Positions 1 to 10,601 of a stretch of 64,000 nucleotides of DNA are shown here, in pieces. The stretch lies in contig WOAB01000052.1 in assembly GCA_027886185.1 (NCBI GenBank), positions 992,001-1,056,000 on the forward strand, written 5' to 3'. A program made the position numbers and the translations under genes. This stretch comes from Rheum nobile (Eukaryota; Streptophyta; Magnoliopsida; Caryophyllales; Polygonaceae). A model generated the notes under the pieces. The model saw nothing but the letters and a program-made list of their open reading frames with translations. It ran no database searches and was not told the DNA's origin. Within the stretch, counting starts at the first letter, position 1; each line of letters opens with the position of its first letter.

Positions 1-544
1 TTTTAAACAATATAAGTTAGTTCATTTTTTCACTTGAGTCATTGATATTTTTATCAATATTTTAAAAACGAAAGACGCTTGAAGACCCATCAAATATGAA
101 AGAAAGAATAAAACTTCAAACCATTTAAACTTGATCAATTTATAACACACATACTATATTTATTTCAAAAAAATACTTCAATAATATGTTAGTACGTTTT
201 TTTTTCTTGAGTCATAAGACCCATCAAATATGAAGGAAATAATAAACAAAAATTAGAAAGTTTATAGAGAGTGAACACATTACCTATTGATATTTTTGAC
301 AAATTACCTGTACATATACGTACTACTAAGCCAAGAAACTTTTCTTGAAACAATTTTAACCATTTTATGTATACATTATGTAAACAAAAATTAACGGTGG
401 CTAAATTTAAATTTCAACGAGTTTCAAGGGATTCGACGGAGTGCAGCGGGGAGGCCACCCCCCTAACCCCATGTAGCTCCGCCACTGGACATGAGTATGT
501 GTCAATGGGGTCACGTTTCTCGAGTAGGATTGGGTTGACAATTT

Positions 545-1085
545 TTAATTTTTTTTATTACAAGGAAAACAGAAGGTACCCTTTATCAAGAGAAGAGAAT
601 ACCTAAATCATTACAACATTTGGTTTTTACAAATTTCTTACAAACATTTTCAAGTCGAAAGTTCCGGGTGTATAAATCTGAACGTGATCTCAGCAGATGC
701 TCTCGAGAGGGAGGAGTGGCAATGTAATCCATAAAATTGCTTATAAGCAGGCCAAGTGAAATGTTAGTTGTTGCCAAAAAGTAGGCCGTCGTGTTAGATT
801 CCATGAAGCAATGAAAAACAGTAAGACTTGAAAAATAATGTAAAAAGGACTGAATGTCTAAGATAATGGTCCGAATCTACCAAAGTATTTTCCAAATACC
901 TTTGATGAAATTAATAACAGTCAAGCTATCTCCTTCAATAATCAAGAATTTAATATAGAGAGCGATAGCCTTATGAATCGCTTCAAGAACAGGATAGGCT
1001 TCACATTGTAATGGTGAAGAACATATAATTTACTTTTTATCGAGAAAGAATACATCTCCGCAATGATCACGAAAAATATAACCTA
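545..1085 (-). pseudogene. LINE retrotransposon remnant, RNase H domain
   Basis: On the minus strand, about 1085 down to 885 reads as a plant LINE C-terminal RNase H domain with stops: HCGDVFFLDKK, then SSPLQCEAYPVLEAIHKAIA, then the landmark EGDSLTVINFIKGIW. The last matches the RNase H LEGDNLSVINSIRG found in the better copy at 7843-8668. The T run at 547-560 fits a minus-strand poly(A) tail, and sequence just inside it (aaacagaaggta) is shared with the start of the second copy. Homology may continue to about 1320, but the frame is lost. No convincing target duplication was found. The fragment is non-functional. Sequence 1-545 holds nothing I can support. Confidence 0.6.
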
Positions 1086-3579
1086 TATGAATAGACAATT
1101 GACATGATTAAGAGGTCCCTCCCCAAACTTCTCTTCACATTTTCTTGGCCTATTTCCTGGTTCTTCGTTCGTCCAAATCCATACATAACAAAAAAAATGT
1201 AAGTTTGATGGGGATTGAAAGATTTGATTAAGGTTGACGGATTTCGAGAGATTTGATTTGTTTTGGTCCGCCTTGAGATCTTGTTATTGGTATTCGAAGG
1301 ATTAGTAGATAATCTTTCCAACAGTTCATTCTCCTCAGTATTAGAGATCGTTTGGCTGACTTATAGTTCTATTCAGTAAATAATATACATTTTTTTAAGA
1401 AAATGATAAAAGTAACGCGGAAGGATTTTACGTGAATAAATAAACCTGTCACAAAAAAATTAAAATAAATAAATATAAATAAATTTGAAAAGAGAAAAGA
1501 TAATCTTGACCGTTAAATTTTTATTTAACATTTAAGATCTATTCAACTATATGTAGAGTTGATTTTTCCAACTCCATTGAAACTAAACCTTATATAAACT
1601 AGTGCAGTACCCGTACCTTATACGGGTGAACTTAAATTTATAAAATCATCAATAATCATTTATAATTACATTAAATTAAATTATGTTATTTTTTAGTAGT
1701 TATAAGAAGAAGAAAAATCTTATTGATATTGTTTAAAAATTATATAAATGGAAGATTGAAATAACATAATTTTGTTATCCAAAAGCAATAGTGTTCAACA
1801 TTTTATTGTTAATGAAATAACTTGTATAAATATATTATATTTTATTCATACCTATTCTCGTATAGTTTTCCTTTTTATTTTTATAGACGAGATATTTTTG
1901 CTGAAGTCGTACGTATTCCACTACTATTTCTAGTGTATTTTCAATAAACTATATTATATTAACATAAAATATTCAAGTTATGTCCACATTTTAATATTAC
2001 AAAATATAAGTCACAAAATAGTTAAACATAAATATGTGTACTTATAACAAAATTCTAGCTTTAAAAGTGATATGTTGAAATGGTATAATAAAAATATATT
2101 ATTTAATATATATTATTCAAAAAGATGAAAATATCAATCATATTAAATGAAAATTGAAAATAAGAAAAATAGAAACAATTTAATGACTAATTTTAAATCA
2201 TTACTCTAAAAAACATAGTAAAAAAGTTTGGGTAACTAAAATATACATTAAATTGAAAATATTTTAGATGTGTATTTATATTTTAAGATGTGTATTTATA
2301 GTTTGGGTAATTAAAAGGTTTGGGTTATTCTTGTTTGTTATGATGAGTTTATTTAGATGTGTATTTATATTTTAAGAAAAAGAAATATTTTAAATTGAAA
2401 ATATTTTGGGTAATTCAAATATACATTAAATAGTTAATGCTAATAAATTTTTATATTGTTTTTCTAACCTATTCCCTAAGGGCACATGTTAACAATTCTC
2501 ATTTTAGAAACTATTCCCTAAAAAGGAATGCTTAAATCCTTTTATAAAATATTAAAATCCCTGATATACTTACACCTAACAAAATCCTTCAAAAATTCAG
2601 TGTTAAGGCATAGGTTAGAAAAATCATTTTTTTGTATTTTACATGTTCTTAAATACTTTATGGTGTAAAAATTGTCACTAGAGTAGTAACGTAGGAAACA
2701 CTCACTACTACAAAAAACGCTTTTTAGCCCGGGCGTTTTCCATTATATAGCCCGGATATAGCTAAAAAGGGTTCGGGCTAATGGTTGGTGTGATAATAGA
2801 CCAAATAGCCCGGACCCATTGTCACACGCCCGGGCTATAATCTTCACATAATTTCCCGGTTGAACTTCACTTAATAGCCCGGATGTGTTTAATACATGTC
2901 CGGGCTAAAAAGTCCAAAATTTTTAAGTTGAACTTCACTTAATAACCCGGGCTTATACAATACATGTCCGGGCTAAAAAGTCCAAATTTTCCAATTTAAT
3001 TTTTTCTCCTGTCCGGGCTGTATGTTTTTCATATCCGGGATAAAAGGTTTGTCCTAATAGGCATATATAGCTCGGACTTATAATGTCCGGGCTATATAGT
3101 ATTAAATTATTTTCCCACAAATATTTAATAAATATTGCCTATTTGAATACGTACCCTGTATTTTACTGCATTGTACCAATATTTAACTCACACTAGAGAA
3201 TAGAAACATTTATAATTGATATATAGATCCAAAACACTTGAGTTATAATATCATTATTCATATAATTTAGCAAAGGACTCCCAAAAGAAGTTCACAACTT
3301 AACCCATACTGAAAGAAAACAACTGATATATTCTACGCCTTCTAGCAATACCACTTGTGATTCTTCATCTTTGTTGACAACTTTCCATTCGACAAACACG
3401 CCTGCATGACAATCCTTTACGCAATCAGCTAATATATATCAACTTCCTACAATACTTTGCAGAAATTAAAGAACAAATATATATATATCAAACAAAAAGT
3501 AGAATGACTTATTAGGTGTTATTAATAAATTCAAACTACAAGCAATAAGTAAATAGAACTTCATACCTACATAAGACTT

Positions 3580-4600
3580 AGAAAATAATCAAACCACTCC
3601 CGTCGAATTTCATCAACATCTTCATTTGTGTAGGAAGATCGGTCATCATACCACTATAAATATATACAACATGATATTTAGTTAGAGTAAACCTTATTTA
3701 TCAAAGACAAACAATTACAGATTACAAAAGCCTTACATTGATGGGAATTACAGAACAAATTTTTTGGTAAAGTATAAGATCTTTCATAAACTTCAAAACA
3801 TAGTATCCACAATCAATCGCATTCTTCTGACGAGGACACTGTAAGTCATACACAAATAATTGTATAAGATTGGAAAATGTATCGAAAGAATGATGTATTC
3901 ATACATGTAACACTTTAATTAGGAAATTCTAACTCAACTACAAACAAGTTTAGAAAATCAGTAAATTTACCTTAACTTTATGCCACAAAGTTTCTTTTCG
4001 TGGTGTTTTCCTACCCAACTTGGCATATTTCAATTTATAGCTCATGTTTATAACAAACGCAATTACTTCTATAAGGAATAATGCAAGAATCATACTCGAC
4101 ATATCAAACAAATACTTACAATGTAACCAATGACTCCGCATCCTTCTCAATTTTTCCAAGTTGTGAATCAACCCAATAAGCATGACCCAGTTGAGGATTC
4201 ATCAATATCAACACCCAATGATACCTAAAAATATATGATCATTTAATTTAATCGACAAAAGTTATAAAAATTATGTCCATTGATCTTGAGTGATGTATGA
4301 GTCATACATGGCTGGAGGTTCTGTGCAAAGTTCACCTGTTTCCTCGTCCACCATATGAAATTTACCCAAGTCCTTTTTGAATGCCCTCCATAAATCATTT
4401 GCTTTTTGCACCACCCAATCCTTTAGCTCAGCTGGAAGATCAAAGCCTCCCTGTATGTAAAATAAACAAGCACATTTTAGAAATTTACAAATACAATAGT
4501 TATTGTATTATAGATAAACTCAACCCCTTCAACATATTGAACTGAATTACGACTTGCTCTCATCCATGACTTATCCACCATTCTCTATAAGTTGAAAAAG
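3580..4600 (-). pseudogene. CACTA-encoded Transpos_assoc plus C48 (Ulp1-like) protease remnant
   Basis: Several minus-strand exon-like blocks read as parts of the protein pair typical of plant En/Spm elements. Block 4586-4522 begins MVDKSWMRASRNSVQYVEGV, the Transpos_assoc signature. Block 4451-4268 gives LKDWVVQKANDLWRAFKKD to SYITQDQW, resembling the plant Ptta/En/Spm transposase region, and ends in a stop. Block about 4225-4122 gives YHWVLILMNPQLGHAYWVDS. Block about 3845-3736 gives QCPRQKNAIDCGYYVLKF. Block about 3655-3580 gives EDVDEIRREWFDYF. The last three are a C48/Ulp1 cysteine peptidase with His, Asp, Gln and Cys all present. Splice-like AG/GT pairs flank several blocks. Large parts of the usual protein are missing, so I call it a deletion-derived pseudogene. 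Exon limits are approximate. Confidence 0.6.
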
Positions 4601-4659
4601 ATTAACAAAGTTTTAAGTTTTAAGTTATCTCCAAATACTAATCAGAACAAAGCAATTCT

Positions 4660-5640
4660 ACTCTAGTGACTATTTCACTCCAACAAACGCATCAGCAAAC
4701 GCATCAACAAAATCAGTAAACTCTGTGTGGCCATTGCTTTGCACAAAATCCCTAAATTGCCAAATCGACATCAGCACAAGTAAAAAATCACAAGATTACA
4801 TAGAGAGAAATACCTCGGCACGAGTGTGGAGCATACGGCGAACAAAACCCCAAATTGCTAGACGAATAGTTTCGTATGAACCCTAAACAAGAAAAATGAA
4901 ATTAGTGAGGATGAACAAACAAACTAAGCAAAATTGAGAGTTGTACAACAATATCAAACTTCACAAAATTTAACAAAAAATTAGGCCTGAAATTTTAGGC
5001 CTGAAATCCCCAAAATTTAACAACCCAGAAATTTACGGATTAAAATACCCAAAATTTCCATGTTCACTATCATCTTCACGAATTTCACGAACTCACACAC
5101 TAAAATTTCCCAGAATTTCACGAACTCACACACTAAAATACCCGAAATTTTACGGATTCTGCAAGGCCATTTCGCCTCTCCCTGTTCACTATCATCTTCA
5201 CGAACTCACTTAATTTAACAACCCACTCGAAAATCTCACGCAGGAAAACAGGGAGAGGAAAAGAAAAGCTTACGGATTCTGCAAGTTGGTGGCGGCGTCG
5301 AAACAGAGAGCGGCGAAGTGGTGGCGGCGTCGAAACAGAGAGCGGCGAAGTTGTGGCGGCGTCAATGTTGGTGGCGGCGTCGCATATCACAGGCGGGGAC
5401 AACAATGGCAGCCACCCCCCGATCGATTTTAGGGTTTGGCCTAAAGTGCGCGCACTGGGAAGGAGGCTCTGTGAAGGAGACTCTGTGAAGTCGACGGAAG
5501 GAATGAGATGGAAGGAAGGAGATGGAAGGAGGAGATGTGTAGTCTGGGAAGGAGGCTCGATCTGTGAAGTCGGAAATGGCCAAGGAAGGAGACGGGATGT
5601 GTAATCTGAAAGAAATGAAGAAGGAAGGAGACGCACGCGA
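4660..5640 (-). other. Exon-like fragments and GC-rich 5' segment inside the CACTA element
   Basis: Upstream (minus sense) of the Transpos_assoc block lie two short readable pieces: GSYETIRLAIWGFVRRMLHT (about 4885-4815) and SNGHTEFTDFVDAFADAFVG (about 4745-4670). A locally GC-rich, purine-biased stretch follows at 5280-5640, with an imperfect duplicated unit around 5275-5350 (GGTGGCGGCGTCGAAACAGA). I do not recognise the pieces. They could be captured host exons or the start of the element's own gene. Open frames on both strands at 5133-5636 look compositional. Confidence 0.3.
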
Positions 5641-5990
5641 TAGCTAGGGCTGTGTTAAGTCGGGGACCGGGCTGAACAGGCTTTTACCACAAAATAGCCC
5701 GGATAAAATAGCCCGGATGTATTTTAACCGGCTTATTTTAATGTGGGTTAATATAGAACACGACAAAATAGCCCGGATATTCCCAAATAAAACACGCCCG
5801 GGCTATTAAATTTTGACTCCTTTAAATAAAATATGTTTTTAGCCCGGACTTCCCTACAACAGTCTGGGCTAATATGTTATATTTTTTAAATAGCTCGACT
5901 TCTTCTGATGTATCAGGACTTTATATCAAGGATATTTAGGATCCGGGCTAAATAATCACGGGCTAAAAAGCATTTTTTGTAGTAGTGACT

Positions 5991-7573
5991 ACGATTTATA
6001 TCGGAAAGAAGAGTGAAACTATGATAAGATTTGTCATGCTCTTAGAAATAAGATGTGCTAAAAAAATAGCAAGACTATGATTTATGTTATTTTAATAACA
6101 TATCAGTATTAGATTAAATGGGAATTGTTTCATTTAACAATAACAAAACCTCACTAATATTGTACATTAAGTTGAGAAGTTTGATTGGTTAAAATCAATT
6201 TTGATAGTCATGTAAATAAAACATAAATGATATAAAATATATTGATTTAAAATTCAGATGCTTGGTTGGTTAACATCAAACTTTGTTAATATCCATAATT
6301 TGACACATGAGTAATGTGGGTCCAAAATCGTTTTGGTGGTTCGAAAATAAATCGGTTTAATATAATATATAGATTTTGTAAATTATTCAGTATAATAATA
6401 AATTGAACAATCAAATAATAACACATCAATATTTTTTTCCTAAAAACACTATCGTGACTCAAAATGTTAGAGCTTTATTATATAGTTATAGATAGATAGA
6501 TTATGTAAATCTATTTCAACTCTTTTTACATATCACCTTATTTAAATTTTTGAAAATTATAATGTAACCAAGTAGATTTTTTCTCTTGAAAAAGAACCTG
6601 GCATCTGTCCTTGGAGACAATATGACCTTTAAATCAAGTCTTTTTAGGTCCACTCGTCTCATTTACCACTAGGGTCCTTGCAGTAATTCTAAACTGGTGT
6701 TTATTGGGTCCTTGCAGTAAATCTAAATTGGTGTTTATGGAAGCTTAAGCTAGCTTACACGACAAAACTCAACTCATGATTGTGCGTTCGTTAATGGTAA
6801 TTGATTAAAGTTTATGTAAGCTTACTAGAGTTTATGGTAGTTTAATTTTCGAAAAAATAAGCTCCACAACCTAGCTTATCCAAGGTTATGAATGTTGATG
6901 TAAATTTTGCTCTTTCGGGTTCGTTCGATGAATCCAACTGAAATAGGCGCTAGAGCTGAATAAGCACCAGAATTTGAAGTTGGAGTTGAATTATTTGTTG
7001 GAGTTGGATATGTCAGCTTAATTATTTAAAAAATATAGTTGGTCTTCAGTATTACAATCTAAAATAAAAGAGAAGTTAATTCAATGTGTTAGTCTTCAAC
7101 AATCTTGGAGGGGTCACATTAAAAAAAATTACAAAATTAAGCTACAATAAACTACTACAAGCTCATGTAGCTTAATTTTGCTAATGTTTTTATTGTGACT
7201 CCCAAGATTATTGAAGATTAACAAGTTGAATCTTACTTTTCAATCATTCCAGCTTATAATATCGAAAATCAATTATATTTTTAGGTAATTATGCTAATAA
7301 ATTTTGCTCCAGCTCCAACTAATTGTTCACCTTTAGCTCCAACTGCTCATTCGACTTCAACTCTAACTGCTCATTTAGCATTAGCTTTTATTTCAAGTGT
7401 ATACACCAAATGAGACCTTAATCTCATGTCATTTTTCATAATTTTACCCGGTTCATTATTAAAAATAACTTTATGTACCCAACATCCAACTAATTTATCC
7501 ACAAAATAAGCTCATACTTTCACAGTTTCACCAAATTCAAATACTAAAACCAATTTCGACGACTCAATCAACT
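5991..7573. other. AT-rich non-coding stretch
   Basis: Includes the right end of the Helitron (to about 6500) and about 1.1 kb of sequence without credible frames. Short similar segments occur around 6670-6740 (two copies of GGTCCTTGCAGTAA(T/A)TCTAAA) and around 7035-7290, where reverse-complementary stretches mentioning AAGCTACAATAAACTACTAC and GTAGCTTAATTTTGCTAA suggest an old inverted repeat. No gene is supported. Confidence 0.4.
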
Positions 7574-7842
7574 TGATAACGCCTATTTTATACATATTTT
7601 AGAAGTCTAGTTGCATATTAGATTATATCATTTTCATGCATATTTTATAGTTAATTTTACATTATTTTGAATTCGGATGTCTACACTCGTGCTTTTATAT
7701 ATTTAAGATATTTTAGGTGTAATCTAAAGGTGATACGAGAGTATTTTTAATACACCAAGTAAATGGAACAAGAGATGAGCCAAGGCTCAGATTACAAGAC
7801 TACGTGAGGATGGCTGAAAAAAGCAGTGTGTAGGTTTGTAGT

Positions 7843-8668
7843 TTTTTTTTAAAACAGGTAAACAGAAGGTATCCTTACAAACAAGAAGGCATGCCTAAAT
7901 CATCACAACGGATGATTTTTACAAAAGATTTACAAGCTAACGGAACAGTCGAGATCGATGCTGCTGAGCACGGTCATGATACGGCGAAAGGAACTCCGAA
8001 ATAGCTCTGCGAAGAATAGTGGAAGGGATGTTAGAAGTAGCCAGGAAAAGCGGCTTTGTTAGACTTTCGGTAGCAGTGATGAACCTGAAAATAATCCAAA
8101 CCATGTAACAATGATCTAATTTTCGTAATTATAGGAGAAATTTCCCATGAAATTTCCCATATTCCACGGATGGAATTAATGACTGAAAGGTTATCTCCTT
8201 CAAGAACTATTCACGTAAACCGATGCAAAATAGCCCTACGAAGGCACTTAAGAGTGGTCAACGCCTCATCTTTAATAGGTGAGGAGCAGAGAATCTGCCT
8301 ATGGTCTAAGAAGACCACCTCACCGGAATGGGTATGAAATACATTTCCAGTATGACTAGAACCATTTTGTTTGACCGATGCGTCAAAATTTAATTTAATA
8401 CAGTTAGGAGGAGGTTTGCATCATCTAGAAAATTGTCCGGAGCCCTTCTTTTTGCTAGAAAGGGAAGGATCCTGCGAAAAAGACCGAGTTCAATCCTTAT
8501 AAGAAATGAAAGCACTGTTGACTATTGTCTGAATATTAAAAGGAGCCTTTCTAAAGATTGATGCATTACGGTCTTTCCAGATAGTCCACCAAAGAAAAAG
8601 GACCGGAATTATATCTCTGTTTCTAAAATGGAAGAATTCCAAATTAGTGTAGAAATCATTGTCGAAGT
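7843..8668 (-). mobile_element. 5'-truncated LINE insertion with 19-bp target duplication
   Basis: The minus strand reads WWTIWKDRNASIFRKAPFN (from about 8605), then an RNase H domain at 8410-8150: KLNFDASVKQNGSSHTGNVF, SSPIKDEALTTLKCLRRAIL, LEGDNLSVINSIRGIW. This is the C-terminal part of a plant L1-type LINE ORF2, with stops. The element ends in a T run (7842-7850), the minus-strand poly(A). The flanks CAG(T/C)GTGT(A/G)GGTTTGTAGT at 7824-7842 and 8669-8687 form a 19-bp duplication with two mismatches. Size and structure fit target-primed reverse transcription that stopped early. It sits inside the solo LTR. Confidence 0.8.
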
Positions 8669-8718
8669 CAGCGTGTGGGTTTGTAGTTGGAGGAGTATTT
8701 GAAACCTCAAATAGACTT

Positions 8719-9504
8719 TGTTGATGATTTTCGTAAATCGACGTTCGTTTTAGTATTATCGGGACTCTCACATAGCCAATGGGATATCGAGTCATTAGAA
8801 CGTGGGTTAGGAGTGTGTGGAGTGCACACCCATGTAAACGAACTTTGATTCCAGATTTATATTTTGGAGTGTAGAGTTTGGAGCATGTGATCCGAAGAAT
8901 TAATCGGGTTGGAAAAGTTATGTACATGTTAATCAATATAACATAACATGGTAAAACAGGGTATATAACCCGGACATGTCTTGTCCGTGTTAAATTCGCA
9001 CGCTGAAGAAAGCTGAGGTTTATAACCCGGGTGTGTTACAACCGGGTTATAAAACCTGTGTTGTAAATAACTGCTTCAGATATAGCCCGGGCAGAGAACA
9101 TTCGGGTTATAAAGTGCTCTTATGAATCTAAGTGCTCTTATGGGTGTTGGCAAGGATCTACGAATTTGATCAATCGATTCTAAGGAATCTAAGTCGAAAA
9201 TACATAAACACAAACATCTCCAAGTGTTCGATCTTGATTCAAGAAGCCTAGAACAAGATCGGATTGGTTGTCTTATTCCCATGTCGATTTCGTGCAATCC
9301 TTTAGACTTTTGGATCTCCTTAGAGGAGAGGTATGAGGGTCAAAATACGATATTCGGAAAGCGTATTAAACGCGATTCAATCTAATATCCAAGCCATTGA
9401 TTTGATCGTTGTTCTCATCTTCGTGGTGTTGATTCAACCATTCCTTTGGTGTTAAAGACGGCGTCCGTTGTGGTTCATCACGAAGAGACACTCCTCTCTA
9501 ACAA
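8719..9504 (+). repeat. Left LTR of the non-coding retrotransposon
   Basis: Direct copy of 18903-19754. It begins TGTTGATG and ends near CTCTAACA. It lacks roughly 70 bp present in the right LTR around 19290-19385, including a TATATATAGGG that may be the promoter TATA box. Three stacked inverted repeats based on TATAACCCGG lie at 8957-9115. The long open frame on the opposite strand across 8718-8936 is only LTR sequence. Confidence 0.8.
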
Positions 9505-10601
9505 TCGAATATCGTAATTTGACGTTGATCATTTCTTTGGTGGGATTGGAGCGAAAGAAGACAACGGAATTCCATGAACTGAAAGTCATGGGGGCCAACT
9601 TTTGGCAATGATAGACCATGTATTAAACAAAGTCCATCGGATGTATTTTCAATTTACAATTCGGTACAAGAGTTGTGTTCCGAACTTGTACGGTGTGGGT
9701 GTGGTAGGTATCAAATTAATTAATAACAGGCCACATGCATTGTGATGCATGATCGATCGCAACCACGTGATATTAATTGAAATCACATGGGGTGGTTATG
9801 CATGATACATATGAGAGCATGCATGAAATTCTTCAATAGAAGAGAATTAAGTTGGATCGATGATATCATGGTAATAAGGCCTTGCGTTATGTAGGCATTA
9901 TATTTATATGATGTCTTCTAATATCATGTTGGCATTAAAGCATGATGATCATGATCATTGGTCATAAGAGGTTGCATAACCTTGTATATATATAATTTTT
10001 CATTTGAGGCTATGTTCCAATTGTAACCGACACCATATAAATGATGGTGTAGTGCTCCATAAGTTTATGAGCGGTTTTTATCTTGGGATTTGGATTGACC
10101 ACACAAAAGGGTGTACGGTTATTATACCGTTATGTGCGGTTGTGGTCAAAGGATCGGTTATCATGTGCAGTGATGGCCATGGTATTGATGATACTAGATT
10201 GAGAATGGAAATTTTACATGTGTGGAGGTACGTACATGGTGATGATTATGGTGAGTAATCATGAATCATTGATTGATTGATAACTAGTAATCATGTATAT
10301 GTGTGATCATCGGTAAACTGGAAGGCAGATTGTCTTTTGACGGTAAACGCCCAATGTATTGATCCAACGTGCTTTCAATTTTATTATATAGAGGATTGGA
10401 TCAAACATATAAGCATGGACATGTAATTAACATGTCATGAGAGCCGTGCAATTACGCATTGTCGGTCAAGTTATATTTCCTAAGTTCCATTGTGATTTGG
10501 ATGGAGTAAGTTCAATAGTCTTTTTAAAGATTTGGATAGACGATATTTTATCCATTTAAGGAATGTATATAATTCTTGTTTTCTCATATATATATATATA
10601 T

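Larger units (their letters stand above)
2703..5987. mobile_element. CACTA (En/Spm) DNA transposon, 3.3 kb
   Basis: Both ends carry the same inverted repeat, CACTACTACAAAAAA(C/T)GCTTTTTAGCCCG (left 2703-2731, right complement 5959-5987), flanked by the 3-bp direct repeat ACT (2700-2702 and 5988-5990). These are CACTA hallmarks. The subterminal zones (about 2725-3105 and 5690-5965) are packed with AGCCCGG / CCGGGCT in both orientations, as expected for transposase-binding repeats. The interior carries a minus-strand gene remnant (see 3580-4600), but no large TNPD/TNP2-type transposase is visible, so the element is probably non-autonomous. Confidence 0.85.
1599..6500 (-). mobile_element. Non-autonomous Helitron, interrupted by a CACTA element
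   Basis: Read on the minus strand, the left end finishes with a 6-bp-stem hairpin (CCCGTA, loop, TACGGG at 1610-1626) followed 7 bases later by CTAG (1599-1602) and then T, the standard Helitron 3' terminus. The right end, also minus, starts A|TC with TCTATAACTATATAATAAAG, a typical plant Helitron 5' terminus. The exact 5' base is ambiguous within a TCTA repeat (6492, 6496 or 6500). Removing the CACTA element at 2703-5987 leaves about 1.6 kb of AT-rich DNA without coding capacity. Helitrons make no target duplication, so the pairing of these two ends is inferred from orientation and spacing. Confidence 0.55.

Noticed and set aside
367..606. Plus-strand frame of 79 codons
   Set aside because: Overlaps the 3' edge of the LINE remnant and a GGCGGAGCTACATGGGG-type plant repeat on the other strand; no protein-like conservation.
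5133..5636. Long frames on both strands, Ser/Pro/Leu-rich
   Set aside because: Purine/pyrimidine-biased, locally duplicated sequence opens several frames at once; no domain.
8490..8936. Single 148-codon minus-strand protein
   Set aside because: The frame fuses the LINE C terminus (below about 8668), solo-LTR sequence and the retrotransposon LTR by chance.
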